A stretch of 64,000 nucleotides of DNA from Cryptosporidium bovis (Eukaryota > Apicomplexa > Conoidasida > Eucoccidiorida > Cryptosporidiidae). Under the pieces are notes generated by a model. The model ran no database searches, was not told the origin of the DNA, and saw only the letters and a list, made by a program, of their open reading frames with translations. How positions within the stretch are numbered: position 1 is the stretch's first letter; each line of letters starts with the position of its first letter. Shown here piece by piece: positions 46,381 to 54,563 of the stretch. The stretch is taken from assembly GCA_009768925.2 (NCBI GenBank), contig VHIT02000002.1, positions 124,001-188,000 on the forward strand, in the 5' to 3' direction. The translations under genes and the position numbers were made by a program.

Positions 46381-46932
46381 CTAGTTGCCCAAAAATTCAA
46401 AGTCATCATATTCTTTACAGAACTTTTGTTTAATGGATTTAATCTTAGATCCCTCTGTCCAAGTTATATGATCTTCCATCTCTCTGGAGATGTGAAACGC
46501 TGGATTTGTGACTCTATTTGGCCCAATTCTTACGTGACCCTGTTCAATTAACTTAACGGCATCTTTTAAATTTGGACAAAATTTAAGTTGAACCAAAACG
46601 ACCCCAAGTCTTCTTCTACAAAAGGCAGAGGCAGAGAGTTCCTTCAGCACATCCAAACTGGTATAAGATGAGATTACTCCCATATTGTAGAGCTTCTTAA
46701 GCAAAATGTCTGAAATACTTTTTCTAAACTCGTCCTCTATAGGCAGTTTCCTAAGTCTCGATACGAGGCTGGTTATTTCTCCGCATAGTTTGTTGTATTT
46801 TGTATAATCCTCTCTATCCTGAATGTAGTATCTCCTCAATATTTTTGTTTCTCTCTCTCCATCTTCCTTCTTCCAGGAGTACAAGTTCACCTTCTTCAAA
46901 AGCTTCTGCTCGTGAAACTTTAACTTTCTCAT
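46381..46932 (-). CDS. IMP3: U3 snoRNP protein IMP3
   Basis: 183 residues, almost exactly the length of human IMP3 (184). Start chosen at ATG 46932 because MRKLKFHEQKLLKKVNLYSW matches the conserved family N terminus; six open codons upstream have no ATG. An S4 RNA-binding domain follows at about 105-170 (CRRRLGVVLVQLKFCPNLKD, AVKLIEQGHVRIGPNRVTNP, with TDPAFHISR-type end as NPAFHISREME). IMP3 is a component of the small-subunit processome and helps U3 snoRNA pair with pre-rRNA. It shares a divergent promoter with the SNAPC3 gene. Confidence is high from length and both ends matching. Confidence 0.95.
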   Translation of the reverse strand: MRKLKFHEQKLLKKVNLYSWKKEDGERETKILRRYYIQDREDYTKYNKLCGEITSLVSRLRKLPIEDEFRKSISDILLKKLYNMGVISSYTSLDVLKELSASAFCRRRLGVVLVQLKFCPNLKDAVKLIEQGHVRIGPNRVTNPAFHISREMEDHITWTEGSKIKSIKQKFCKEYDDFEFLGN

Positions 46933-47374
46933 CTTCAATAGAAGAAACAACAGAAAGAAGCGTCTATAAATGTGTTTCTTCTACCTCCTTTTCACTTAAC
47001 TGTTGGGCCCAGTGGTCAACTTTAAACCAAAAAACCTGTAAATTCCCTTATATATCCACTTTGACAAAGAGCTGCCACCGCCTAAATGCACCCTATGCGC
47101 GCCAACTCTGATATAGTGTCAGTAATACATTTTTACTTGTATATTGTTTGATTTAACTCAAAACTGGAAATAAAAGAAAAGATTTGTTATTTCATTGTGT
47201 TGTTCTGTTTTGAGTTAAACCACAATTTGGACCACCATTGAAAGATTGAGTGAATATCACTAGAGACAAGATTATTTAGAAAACGCAAATTGTTTGAAAA
47301 GGGGAAGTGGCGATTTGACCGATACCGGTGTTTGTTTGTTATTTGTTTCGCATGAATCTCACTGGTATTCTGGA
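46933..47374. other. Divergent promoter region (IMP3 / SNAPC3)
   Basis: 442 bases. Two E2F-like boxes on the minus strand: TTTAGGCGG at 47078-47086 and TTGGCGCGC at 47097-47105. The SNAPC3 reading frame is open upstream of its first ATG (from at least 47294), so part of this region may be coding if translation starts differently. Confidence 0.55.
47078..47105 (-). promoter_or_regulatory. Paired E2F-like boxes
   Basis: TTGGCGCGC (47097-47105) and TTTAGGCGG (47078-47086), about 150 bases upstream of the IMP3 ATG and spaced 10 bases apart. Both read in the IMP3 direction. Confidence 0.45.
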
Positions 47375-48670
47375 ATGATTGGAGAGGTAGATAAATACTA
47401 TGAAAACACTTACCTAAATACGGCTTTTCCGGAGAAAATTCGGTCAACTAATGATTTTAAGCGTAATTATCTTGACATTAAAAACTCCATAAGTGAATTA
47501 ATCTCGGAAGATGTGAAAAATGATGAGGGAATATTGAGTTACTTAGAAAAAAATACCGAGGAGATTCAACTGAAAACGATTCCGGATGAAATAGAGAGAA
47601 CAATAAATGACATTTTGGGTTCCGAAGATGAGAGTGAGTACCTTAAATACATAGATACGGATGTTATTGAGAAGGCTAAGAATTTGAGTCCAACAAGATC
47701 TACACAAAATAGGCTTTCAAGACTAGCGGGAAAGATAAAAAGCATACCTAATGATCTTAAAAGTTATGATGAAATTTTATCAAAAAGGAAGCAACAAAAT
47801 GTTCTTAGTTCATATATATTGACAAGTTTGTCGAAAAATATCAGACTTAGGAAGCAGTTTGTGAGTGTCAACAGTATAGTATTTCCTCACTATCTTGCTA
47901 AAATTAAATTTGAGAAGGAGGTATTTGGCTCTGAAATGGATTCAATAAAAATTAATGAGGAATTATCTATCGATAATATTGAGAATGAAAAGAAGAAAGA
48001 GTTACAAAAGGTTGAAAATGGATCTGTGATAATAACTGTATCATTTTATCACCAAGTTAGAGGAATGAAAATCGCAGAGTTCGATATTTTAGATTCTCAG
48101 AAACTTTCATGTTTGAAGGACGCATTTAAATGTGAAGACTCAATATTGGAGGAAGAACTATTGAATTTTAATTCAACAGGAGGCTGTTTCGAGATAGGTG
48201 GTGATCTTTATGTAGACCTGAGAAACAAGAATTCCGTCAATTACGGCAACAAGTTAGTGGGATTTACGAAAAAAGATGAGAAGGCTGGAGTCTATGATAT
48301 GGAAAACTTGACACTTTCTCAGATTCAAATTCCAATAAATAACCACTGTACATACATACACTCAGGGGACTGCGAGCATAGAGTTACTTTTACAAATATC
48401 AGAATATTTAGCCAAAAATATGATTGTCCCTATAAATCTGCGTACCCTATACAAACTTATTCCCATAGCAAAACTCTCACCTTCTGCGAGATATGCGGGG
48501 TAAATCAGGTTAAAAAGGCAATCTTTAATGCTATTAACTTGCCCAGAAACCCCTCCCAACTCTGTAACTCCTGTACATATGCATTTCTGTATGACAAAGA
48601 AAGTAAACAATTAGTTGAAAAGTGCACGATAAGGGCTATAAATTCCTCTCAATCTAGAAATAATCAGTAG
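47375..48670 (+). CDS. SNAPC3: snRNA-activating complex subunit SNAPC3 (SNAP50)
   Basis: 431 residues from the first in-frame ATG at 47375. The frame is open for at least 27 codons before it, with no ATG, so the N terminus is uncertain. The C-terminal 200 residues carry the SNAPC3 family pattern: ITVSFYHQVRGMKIAEFDIL (the QEL-type strand), LKDAFKCEDS, FEIGGDLYVDLRN, then GDCEHRVTFTNIRIF, YDCPYKSAYPIQTY, CEICGVNQVKKAIF and LCNSCTYAFLYD. Conserved Cys and His residues form the zinc site. SNAPC3 binds the proximal sequence element of snRNA genes together with SNAPC1 and SNAPC4 and recruits Pol II or Pol III. The N-terminal half is coiled and poorly conserved. The 3' end converges on the acyltransferase gene with a 117-base gap. 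Confidence 0.85.
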   Translation: MIGEVDKYYENTYLNTAFPEKIRSTNDFKRNYLDIKNSISELISEDVKNDEGILSYLEKNTEEIQLKTIPDEIERTINDILGSEDESEYLKYIDTDVIEKAKNLSPTRSTQNRLSRLAGKIKSIPNDLKSYDEILSKRKQQNVLSSYILTSLSKNIRLRKQFVSVNSIVFPHYLAKIKFEKEVFGSEMDSIKINEELSIDNIENEKKKELQKVENGSVIITVSFYHQVRGMKIAEFDILDSQKLSCLKDAFKCEDSILEEELLNFNSTGGCFEIGGDLYVDLRNKNSVNYGNKLVGFTKKDEKAGVYDMENLTLSQIQIPINNHCTYIHSGDCEHRVTFTNIRIFSQKYDCPYKSAYPIQTYSHSKTLTFCEICGVNQVKKAIFNAINLPRNPSQLCNSCTYAFLYDKESKQLVEKCTIRAINSSQSRNNQ

Positions 48671-48787
48671 ATTAATGGAAAAGTATTGGATCTACGTTTT
48701 ATAATCACTGATAAAAATAAATATCGCTAATTACTAAAACAAGATAAAAGCTGTTGTTATAATAATAGATACTATATAAGACTAGAA

Positions 48788-49852
48788 CTACAAAGATTTT
48801 CCCATATTTGTCTTCTCCCAGTATTCTATGAACGAAGTAGCTCCATCTATCCCGCTTTTAACTATTGGAAGACCAGATATCTTTCCTTGAATATCTTGAA
48901 TTAAGGCCAAGGAGCTATCTATACTTTTTGACTTTTGAATATCCCTTAGTGAGATCCCCTCACCTTTCTTTAAAGAAGCATTGTTCGAACTTATTCTACT
49001 CATGATATAATCTTTTGATGCTGACTTAATATTAATTTTGTAAAATGTTATATAACTGAGCATTAAAACTATATGTAAAGGCAAATTTCCCGTTGTAAAT
49101 TGAGGTCCGTATATTGAGGATCCCAAGTCGTAGTTTATAGTACTTGTTTCCACATTATTTGTAAGTAAAGCCCTTACTTGACTAGTATCAGATATCTTAT
49201 CTATATTGTTCCAAGCTAAAATACAAGATCCGTTTGTATTTGCTTCCTCCATGAAAACAACCAAAGGCCTGACACTATATCTAGTATCCAACCTCCCATT
49301 TTCGAGTCTTTTTACTCCAATATTTTTCGTAAATCCCATTGAATAGAGCATACCAAACAACGAATTTGGCAATAACTTAACTCCTGACTTGTCAACAAAT
49401 ATGTACTCTGGATCACCAAGTATTGATGAGTAAACTAAAATATCGGTGAAGCTTTGTCTATTTGAAAATATTACTTTTCTACTTTTAGTGGTTATTTCTA
49501 ATCCGCCTTTTCCGTTCATTTGTTCTCTTAAATTTGTATTATTTTCAGAGACAGGAGCAATCTCCACGTTTTGTTCCATCCAAACGCATCCCATCACAAA
49601 CAGAATTACTCTGGAAATACCTTTCAAAAATATAGAAAATAAAATTACCCTTATATGATCGAAGTACACCATCTCAATCAACAATGTGAAAAATAAGTAC
49701 ATCAAAATACTTGGAAATAAAAACACAAGCCTTATTGCTAATACTTGAATACTCGTTAACTTTTCCAATAAGCTAGATTTACTTTGTCCCCATATTGGGA
49801 TAAATGGATTTATCCCTGTAGACTCGTCTGCAAATTGGCGAAACTTCTCCAT
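48788..49852 (-). CDS. Loa1-like lysophospholipid acyltransferase
   Basis: 354 residues, ATG at 49852. The start MEKFRQFADESTGINPFIP resembles the N terminus of yeast Loa1 (lysophosphatidic acid acyltransferase of ER and lipid droplets) and of LPCAT-type enzymes. Hydrophobic segments at about 35-62 and 68-95 should anchor it in the membrane. PlsC motif 1 (H-x4-D) reads SNRQSFTDIL, with Arg in place of His. The later motif FPEGT-x-x-NG reads FMEEANTNGSCILAW. Both departures affect residues usually needed for catalysis; as I recall, Loa1 itself also departs at motif 1. It may transfer acyl groups to lysophosphatidate or act non-catalytically. It shares a divergent promoter with LSM2. Confidence 0.75.
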   Translation of the reverse strand: MEKFRQFADESTGINPFIPIWGQSKSSLLEKLTSIQVLAIRLVFLFPSILMYLFFTLLIEMVYFDHIRVILFSIFLKGISRVILFVMGCVWMEQNVEIAPVSENNTNLREQMNGKGGLEITTKSRKVIFSNRQSFTDILVYSSILGDPEYIFVDKSGVKLLPNSLFGMLYSMGFTKNIGVKRLENGRLDTRYSVRPLVVFMEEANTNGSCILAWNNIDKISDTSQVRALLTNNVETSTINYDLGSSIYGPQFTTGNLPLHIVLMLSYITFYKINIKSASKDYIMSRISSNNASLKKGEGISLRDIQKSKSIDSSLALIQDIQGKISGLPIVKSGIDGATSFIEYWEKTNMGKSL

Positions 49853-50234
49853 TTTTTAGTGCTATCTATATAACAACCAAATATTAAGACCAAAACCTGG
49901 ACCTATACAAAACCAAATCTCAAGATAAGAGTAATGTTGAGTTTTCACCGTAAATCACTTATTATCTGTGTTTTCAAAAAAAGGTCTCTTTTTATTCTAT
50001 TTGTATCTAGTTTTTTACTTAATATGTTTAACCACTGTTATTTTATAATTGCACAAATTGCTAATTAACCCGGTACCGTATATATATTTTTGTATACCGG
50101 TATTTATTATAATATTAAAATATTAATGTAAACGAAAAAAAATTACGAATTAAGCAGCATATTTGATTAGTCTTGAACCAAAGAACTGACTTTTTTCTCC
50201 CATTTGTTAACTCAAGAAAATATTTTACACTGAG
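49853..50234. other. Divergent promoter region (acyltransferase / LSM2)
   Basis: 382 AT-rich bases. A TACCGGTATT element occurs near 50095 and a similar CCGGTACCG near 50072. No coding frame and no E2F-like box. Confidence 0.5.
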
Positions 50235-50730
50235 ATGGTAAGTCGCCTTTGTGAGTTGAAAATAAAGTCGTTAGCTAGCGAGCATGAAGAGATGATTTGT
50301 CTTTAAATTATGGCAAATAAACAAATTCTCTTCTAAAAGATGATCAACTACCTCTTAATAGGTGTTTTTGCTTTTATTTTTATGTATCTAGGGATCTAAC
50401 TCTTTTTAGCTTTTCTTTAATTTTCTTCAAACACTTATTGACAAGAAAGTAGTGGTTACAGTTGAATTAAAGAACGATCTTCAGATAACTGGGACGCTTC
50501 ACAGTATAGATCAATATCTAAATATAAAGCTAAACGAGACATCCGTAAATCAAAATGAAAGCTTTGTTCATTTGGGGTCTTTGAAGAACTGCTTTATTAG
50601 AGGAAGCGTAGTTAGATACATTTTCTTCCCACCATCCCAAGTAGATATAGAACTTCTGCAGAAGGCATGTAGAAAGGAACTAAGGAGCCAAAGTGAGGCA
50701 AGAGATAACAAGAGTAGTGCCAAGAAATAA
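50235..50730 (+). CDS. LSM2: LSM2, Sm-like protein, with a one-codon first coding exon
   Basis: Exons 50235-50237 (ATG only, as coding) and 50410-50730; 107 residues. Intron 50238-50409 is 172 bases, with GTAAGT donor directly after the ATG, an ATCTAAC branch site at about 50394-50400 and TTTTTAG acceptor. The spliced start M-LFFNFLQTLIDKKVVV matches yeast and human LSM2 (M-LFxSFFKTLV) residue for residue in position. Body: VTVELKNDLQITGTLHSIDQ YLNIKL (Sm1), then LKNCFIRGSVVRYIFFP (Sm2). LSM2 is part of the LSM1-7 ring (mRNA decay) and LSM2-8 ring (U6 snRNA 3' end). A stop codon in frame (TAG at 50407-50409, part of the acceptor) shows that the second exon cannot start upstream without splicing. 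Confidence 0.92.
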
Positions 50731-51083
50731 GTTCAAGAATAAGGCCATAAATTCGTTCCCTTTCATATCAAATATAGCATCGTGTTTATATTAGTATATT
50801 TAACTTTTTTATCAATTTAGATCTGTGACTTTTTTCCTGTTTTCGGTTCTAATTACCGTAGGTGTTACCGAGATATTGACTCTGAACAAAACTGTACGAA
50901 CCGTAAGCTGCATTTACTGGTGTAGCCGACACAGTTTAAATAAAAAACATGTTAGAGTTTGACCGGGTGGAGTTGAGCTAAACTATGGACTAGTGAAAGT
51001 CAGCGAAAATAAATGAAAATAAGTATTAATTTAATGTCAACTATAAATATTCAGTAAGAAAAATGGATAATATTAATATTTAT
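50731..51083. other. Convergent 3' intergenic region (LSM2 / eIF3f)
   Basis: 353 bases. A patch at about 50850-50960 is less AT-rich than its surroundings and contains a 7-bp bulged hairpin (ACTGGTGT, loop AGCCG, ACACAGT). No identifiable RNA family. Confidence 0.45.
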
Positions 51084-52133
51084 TTAAGCTATAATTAAGG
51101 ACTGAAGTTTTTCAGACAGAGAAACCTGAACTTTTGTGAGTTCAGTAAGACACCCAATTATAAGAGCATCCTGAGTTGAGTTGCTTTTAATGGTGTCATA
51201 AATCTTAGAGTCAAAGTCACAAATTGAGTGTATAGCATAGTCCATTTGCCTACCAATCATAGAGTTTTTCGGAAGTTCACCGGATTTCACTTTCTGAACA
51301 TAAGACTGGCATCTTTGCAACATTAGCAAAAGCTTCGAGATGAGTTGTAAGACCTCATTCGCTTTGGAACTATTGTTAACACTGTTTAACGGAAGAACAG
51401 TGCAGACCTCGTCCTCTGGCCCCATAATTGTTCTGGGAAAGTGTTTAGGTGGTATTCCCACTGCGTTTAAATGATGTTTATCCATCAAAGGTCTGATCAT
51501 TCTGGAGATATGAAGTCTCTCGTAAGGATTGCTTGCTATTTCCAACGGTATTGGACGGAAAATTGCGACTATTGAGCTTACAATGGTTGACTGAACCTGA
51601 ACATATCCATTTATAGAAAGCTTTCCATTGGAAAATGAAGGGTCAACATTAATATGTATCGGTTCCAGTAATAGAGGAGTTTGCTGAAATTTCGAACTAT
51701 AAGTGTCGCCTTTGAACCAGTTATTAACGGCACAACTAACTGAGTTAATTACCGGATTTGTACTATACCACCCAACCACTTGTAATTTCGGGTTAATTTT
51801 GTGTTTAAGGCCAAACATCGTCTCGTGAGTATCTATCATGATTGAAAGCATTCCATCCTCCGTATATAAATGCCTATCAACGAATGAATCTGTTACTATT
51901 ACGTGACCCCCTTCATTTACGTATCCCAAAAGCGTTCCAATCACATGTTGGTGTCCAGACTGTCTTCTTAAATGCGAATCCAGAATTGACAAAATAACAA
52001 TGGGATTGACCCTACAGCTCGGAACGTTTGGTTTAGATAACGAGTCAAAGGTAAGACTCTTATCGGATAAGTGAGAAACCAGGTATCCGTCACTCTCGAA
52101 TGGTATGTCTTGTTTGTTGTAAATAGAAAACAT
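51084..52133 (-). CDS. EIF3F: Translation initiation factor eIF3 subunit f
   Basis: 349 residues, ATG at 52133. An MPN domain occupies about 40-185: VNPIVILSILDSHLRR, HVIGTLLGYVNEGGHVIVTD, then NPKLQVVGWYSTNPVI and PIHINVDPSFSNGKLSINGYV. The JAMM metal ligands are absent (GWYSTNPV where catalytic members have GWYHSHP), as in eIF3f and eIF3h. The phrase HINVDPSFSNGKLSI and the C-terminal helix region (LPLNSVNNSSKANEVLQLIS, LLLMLQRCQSYVQKV) favour eIF3f over Rpn8 or CSN6. It is a structural part of the eIF3 complex on the 40S subunit. The 5' flank holds an E2F-like box. Confidence 0.9.
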   Translation of the reverse strand: MFSIYNKQDIPFESDGYLVSHLSDKSLTFDSLSKPNVPSCRVNPIVILSILDSHLRRQSGHQHVIGTLLGYVNEGGHVIVTDSFVDRHLYTEDGMLSIMIDTHETMFGLKHKINPKLQVVGWYSTNPVINSVSCAVNNWFKGDTYSSKFQQTPLLLEPIHINVDPSFSNGKLSINGYVQVQSTIVSSIVAIFRPIPLEIASNPYERLHISRMIRPLMDKHHLNAVGIPPKHFPRTIMGPEDEVCTVLPLNSVNNSSKANEVLQLISKLLLMLQRCQSYVQKVKSGELPKNSMIGRQMDYAIHSICDFDSKIYDTIKSNSTQDALIIGCLTELTKVQVSLSEKLQSLIIA

Positions 52134-52478
52134 TTTGTTCTAATTACCCTTTCCCCGAGGAAAACGCAAAAATGTCTTTGGCAAGAAATGAGTAACTTAC
52201 TATTTTTCCAATTAAGGATGCCAAATTTACTTCAGTATCCTATCCACCACCGTTTCAAGTGTCACTGCGAATGCAAATATCTATTACTAAAATGCAACTG
52301 TCTCTCTGCCTCCAGATTCTCACTCCAAAAGAAGAAACAAGAAAATGAATTAAAGCAAACGAGTCAGAAATTTGATTTCCACTTCAAATTGCGTCCACAA
52401 CCGACCCAAATAAAATCAACAAAAATAGATGGCAATTTCTTGCTTATGCCTAAGACCTGACGAACCGCCAAGAAGAGA

Positions 52479-52485
52479 CGGCGCC
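52479..52485. promoter_or_regulatory. E2F-like box CGGCGCC
   Basis: GGCGCC core 350 bases upstream of the eIF3f ATG; a CCGCCA element lies 13 bases away. Confidence 0.35.
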
Positions 52486-52792
52486 TATATTTTCATTTGC
52501 ATGATAAATATGTTCGTACAATTGAGTACACAAGATCAGTGAGAAGATTACACAAAGTTTGTGAGACATGTAATTCCGAGTAAAAACTACATCACTATCG
52601 GTGGGATGCACATAGAAAGCAGCTTTTCAAGATAATATGTCGTACTTTTCCCCGGTTCGCGGAAGGAGAAGGTCGTAGTGAGAAGAGGAAGTGACATCGT
52701 TTTTTGCTTTTTTTTGAAGCGAGGATATTTTAACGATGTCCCCGTGTAATGTTCTGAGTTATAGTATTTAGGAACCTATCTGGATAGAAATA

Positions 52793-52954
52793 ATGAGGGA
52801 TAAATGGACAATTTACCCGTTTTTTCTCTCCTGTCTCCTACTATTTTTGCTGTTCTTTGTACTAATACTCCGAGACGAGCTATGGGTATTTATAAAACAT
52901 CATGTCGCAAGTATCAATATTGATCGCATTTTCAACCTCTTTAAAACAAAATAG
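52793..52954 (+). CDS. Putative small membrane protein (smORF, 53 residues)
   Basis: ATG at 52793 to TAG at 52952-52954. The N terminus MRDKWTIYPF is followed by a strong hydrophobic segment of about 19 residues (FLSCLLLFLLFFVLIL) and a short polar tail ending NLFKTK. The layout is that of a complete single-pass micro-protein. It uses frequent third-position C and G in this stretch, unlike the AT-rich spacer. No family recognised; candidates in principle are small subunits of ER or mitochondrial membrane complexes, but I have no motif for any. A chance frame is possible. Confidence 0.35.
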   Translation: MRDKWTIYPFFLSCLLLFLLFFVLILRDELWVFIKHHVASINIDRIFNLFKTK

Positions 52955-53265
52955 TCACCTGGGCGTCGCGATTTTGTAACGGCTGGATGTTTTATGGGGA
53001 AGAAACCTGAGATTATGCAACCATATTTAGACTGTGTACATAAACTTGTCATGAAAAAGTCGAGATGTAGTTTTATTTTTCCAAATAGTTGAAAACACCC
53101 TAAAATGAGAAATTAACGTGCCTGTGATTTCTAATTTGAAAAAAAAGGAGCCAAAACAATTTGGAGCCAAAAATTTTCAATTATAAAGGTAAGGTGCAAA
53201 GTTGTAAAATAAGCAAATAAAAGCACCATAATAAAAAGTTGTTACTGAGAGACGTATATGGAATA

Positions 53266-54423
53266 ATGGTTTCCAGTAAACAGGGTAGTCCGGGAAGACG
53301 AAATTCATCTTCCTCAGGTTCTTCTTTGTCTACATCTTTAAACACAAGAGTAGTACCATTCATATCGCATTACTATTCATTACTCGGTGATTCTCCAAAA
53401 TCGCTAATAGAACTTCACAGAAACGATCAAAGTTCATATTTGAAGTGGCAAATACCTGGAAATATATTTGGTACAATACCAAGAATCCAAGGTTCAACAT
53501 TATTAGACAATGGTTTGGTTAGCATAAAAACCTACGGTTATGAAGCATTTTCAGATGTCTTTTCTGGTATTTCAGCAATAAATTGCAAGATTCCAGTAGA
53601 GATAATTGATGTTAACAATTCAATTGATTTTATAGTGATAGTAACAATACACGGAAGCGTTGTATATCATGCAGAAAGATATTTGTTTTTCCAAGTATTT
53701 CAAATATACGATAACGGGGAGTCGTTTCAAATAGGAGGGAACATTTTTCATATTTTCCCTGTTCCATTTGATCAACAGTTATCTAGGTCTTTAACAAGTC
53801 AAACTACAATGAACTATAATAACAATATTGCTGCAAGAATGGGATCTCAAGTTTCAATTAACGACTCAACCAGAAAAGACTTTTCTACAGATGATGTTTC
53901 GAGCAAAAACAATGCAAACTTAAATCTCTCGCCTTGTGAGAACAAATCGTTCCAAACATTTCCGACTTATCAAGATCACAAGGACGTTATAAAAACAAAA
54001 CCTCAAATAAAAATTCATGGGCTTCCCTTAAATTCAAACCTTACAGATAAGGACATTCTTTCAGCAATATCTTTTCAATTAAATAACTTTAATGAGGGAT
54101 TCGCCATTGCAATTAATAGAACAAAGGAGAAAGCCATTGTTCAAGTCGACTCTTTTCAATCACAAGATCATCTCTCTCAAAGAGGCGTTTACATAAAAGG
54201 TATCAAATATAAAGTAACTGTACTAAACAAAAAGGGTAACTCAAATGAGACGAAAAATGGAAGCAAGAGTCAAAACAAAGAAATCAACAATAGCAGTAAG
54301 AAGGGACAATCCAATAAGGCAAATAACACTAATTCTAAACAAAAGAGTGACAAGAAAAATAATAGTAAAGAACCTGACAACGAAGGTTGGATCACTGTCA
54401 GAAACAAAAGCAAATCGAGATGA
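53266..54423 (+). CDS. G3BP-like RNA-binding protein (NTF2 + RRM)
   Basis: 385 residues from the first ATG at 53266 (nine open codons precede it without an ATG). Residues about 28-170 form an NTF2-like domain: VVPFISHYYSLLGDSPKSL, SSYLKWQIPGNIF, IPVEIIDVNNSIDFIVIVTI, ending FQIGGNIFHIFP, closely following the G3BP/Rasputin pattern (FVRQYYTLL, YVHND.F). An RRM follows at about 245-325 (IKIHGLPLNSNLTDKDILSA, EKAIVQVDSF) and a Lys/Asn/Ser-rich tail replaces the usual RGG region. G3BP proteins nucleate stress granules and bind mRNA. Domain order and the absence of other domains make this the most likely family. The central acidic linker found in G3BP is short here. Confidence 0.8.
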   Translation: MVSSKQGSPGRRNSSSSGSSLSTSLNTRVVPFISHYYSLLGDSPKSLIELHRNDQSSYLKWQIPGNIFGTIPRIQGSTLLDNGLVSIKTYGYEAFSDVFSGISAINCKIPVEIIDVNNSIDFIVIVTIHGSVVYHAERYLFFQVFQIYDNGESFQIGGNIFHIFPVPFDQQLSRSLTSQTTMNYNNNIAARMGSQVSINDSTRKDFSTDDVSSKNNANLNLSPCENKSFQTFPTYQDHKDVIKTKPQIKIHGLPLNSNLTDKDILSAISFQLNNFNEGFAIAINRTKEKAIVQVDSFQSQDHLSQRGVYIKGIKYKVTVLNKKGNSNETKNGSKSQNKEINNSSKKGQSNKANNTNSKQKSDKKNNSKEPDNEGWITVRNKSKSR

Positions 54424-54563
54424 CTGAAAATAATTAAAGTGTACGAATACTATAAACCAAATTTAGAGTTAACTTTGTACAGTGATAATAATACCAATAA
54501 CATCAGCGATTTTTTCTCTAAACAAATACATATCTACCGTCTTGGATATTATTCCATTTATGA

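Larger units (their letters stand above)
52134..53265. other. Divergent intergenic region (eIF3f / G3BP-like) with smORF
   Basis: 1132 bases, unusually GC-richer in parts (CCCCGGTTCGCGG near 52652, GGGCGTCGCG near 52972). It holds an E2F-like box at 52479-52485 and the small membrane ORF at 52793-52954. An 80-codon plus-strand frame at 52218-52460 with several Cys is not convincing. Confidence 0.5.

Noticed and set aside
50850-50960. Possible H/ACA-type RNA between LSM2 and eIF3f
   Set aside because: There is a short bulged hairpin and an ACA, but no second hairpin, no clear H box, and no guide pocket that I can identify.
52218-52460. 80-codon plus-strand frame with a Cys cluster (KCHCECKYLLLKCNC) in the eIF3f promoter
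   Set aside because: No recognisable zinc-finger spacing or family, and the larger open frame extends antisense into eIF3f, which suggests a chance frame.
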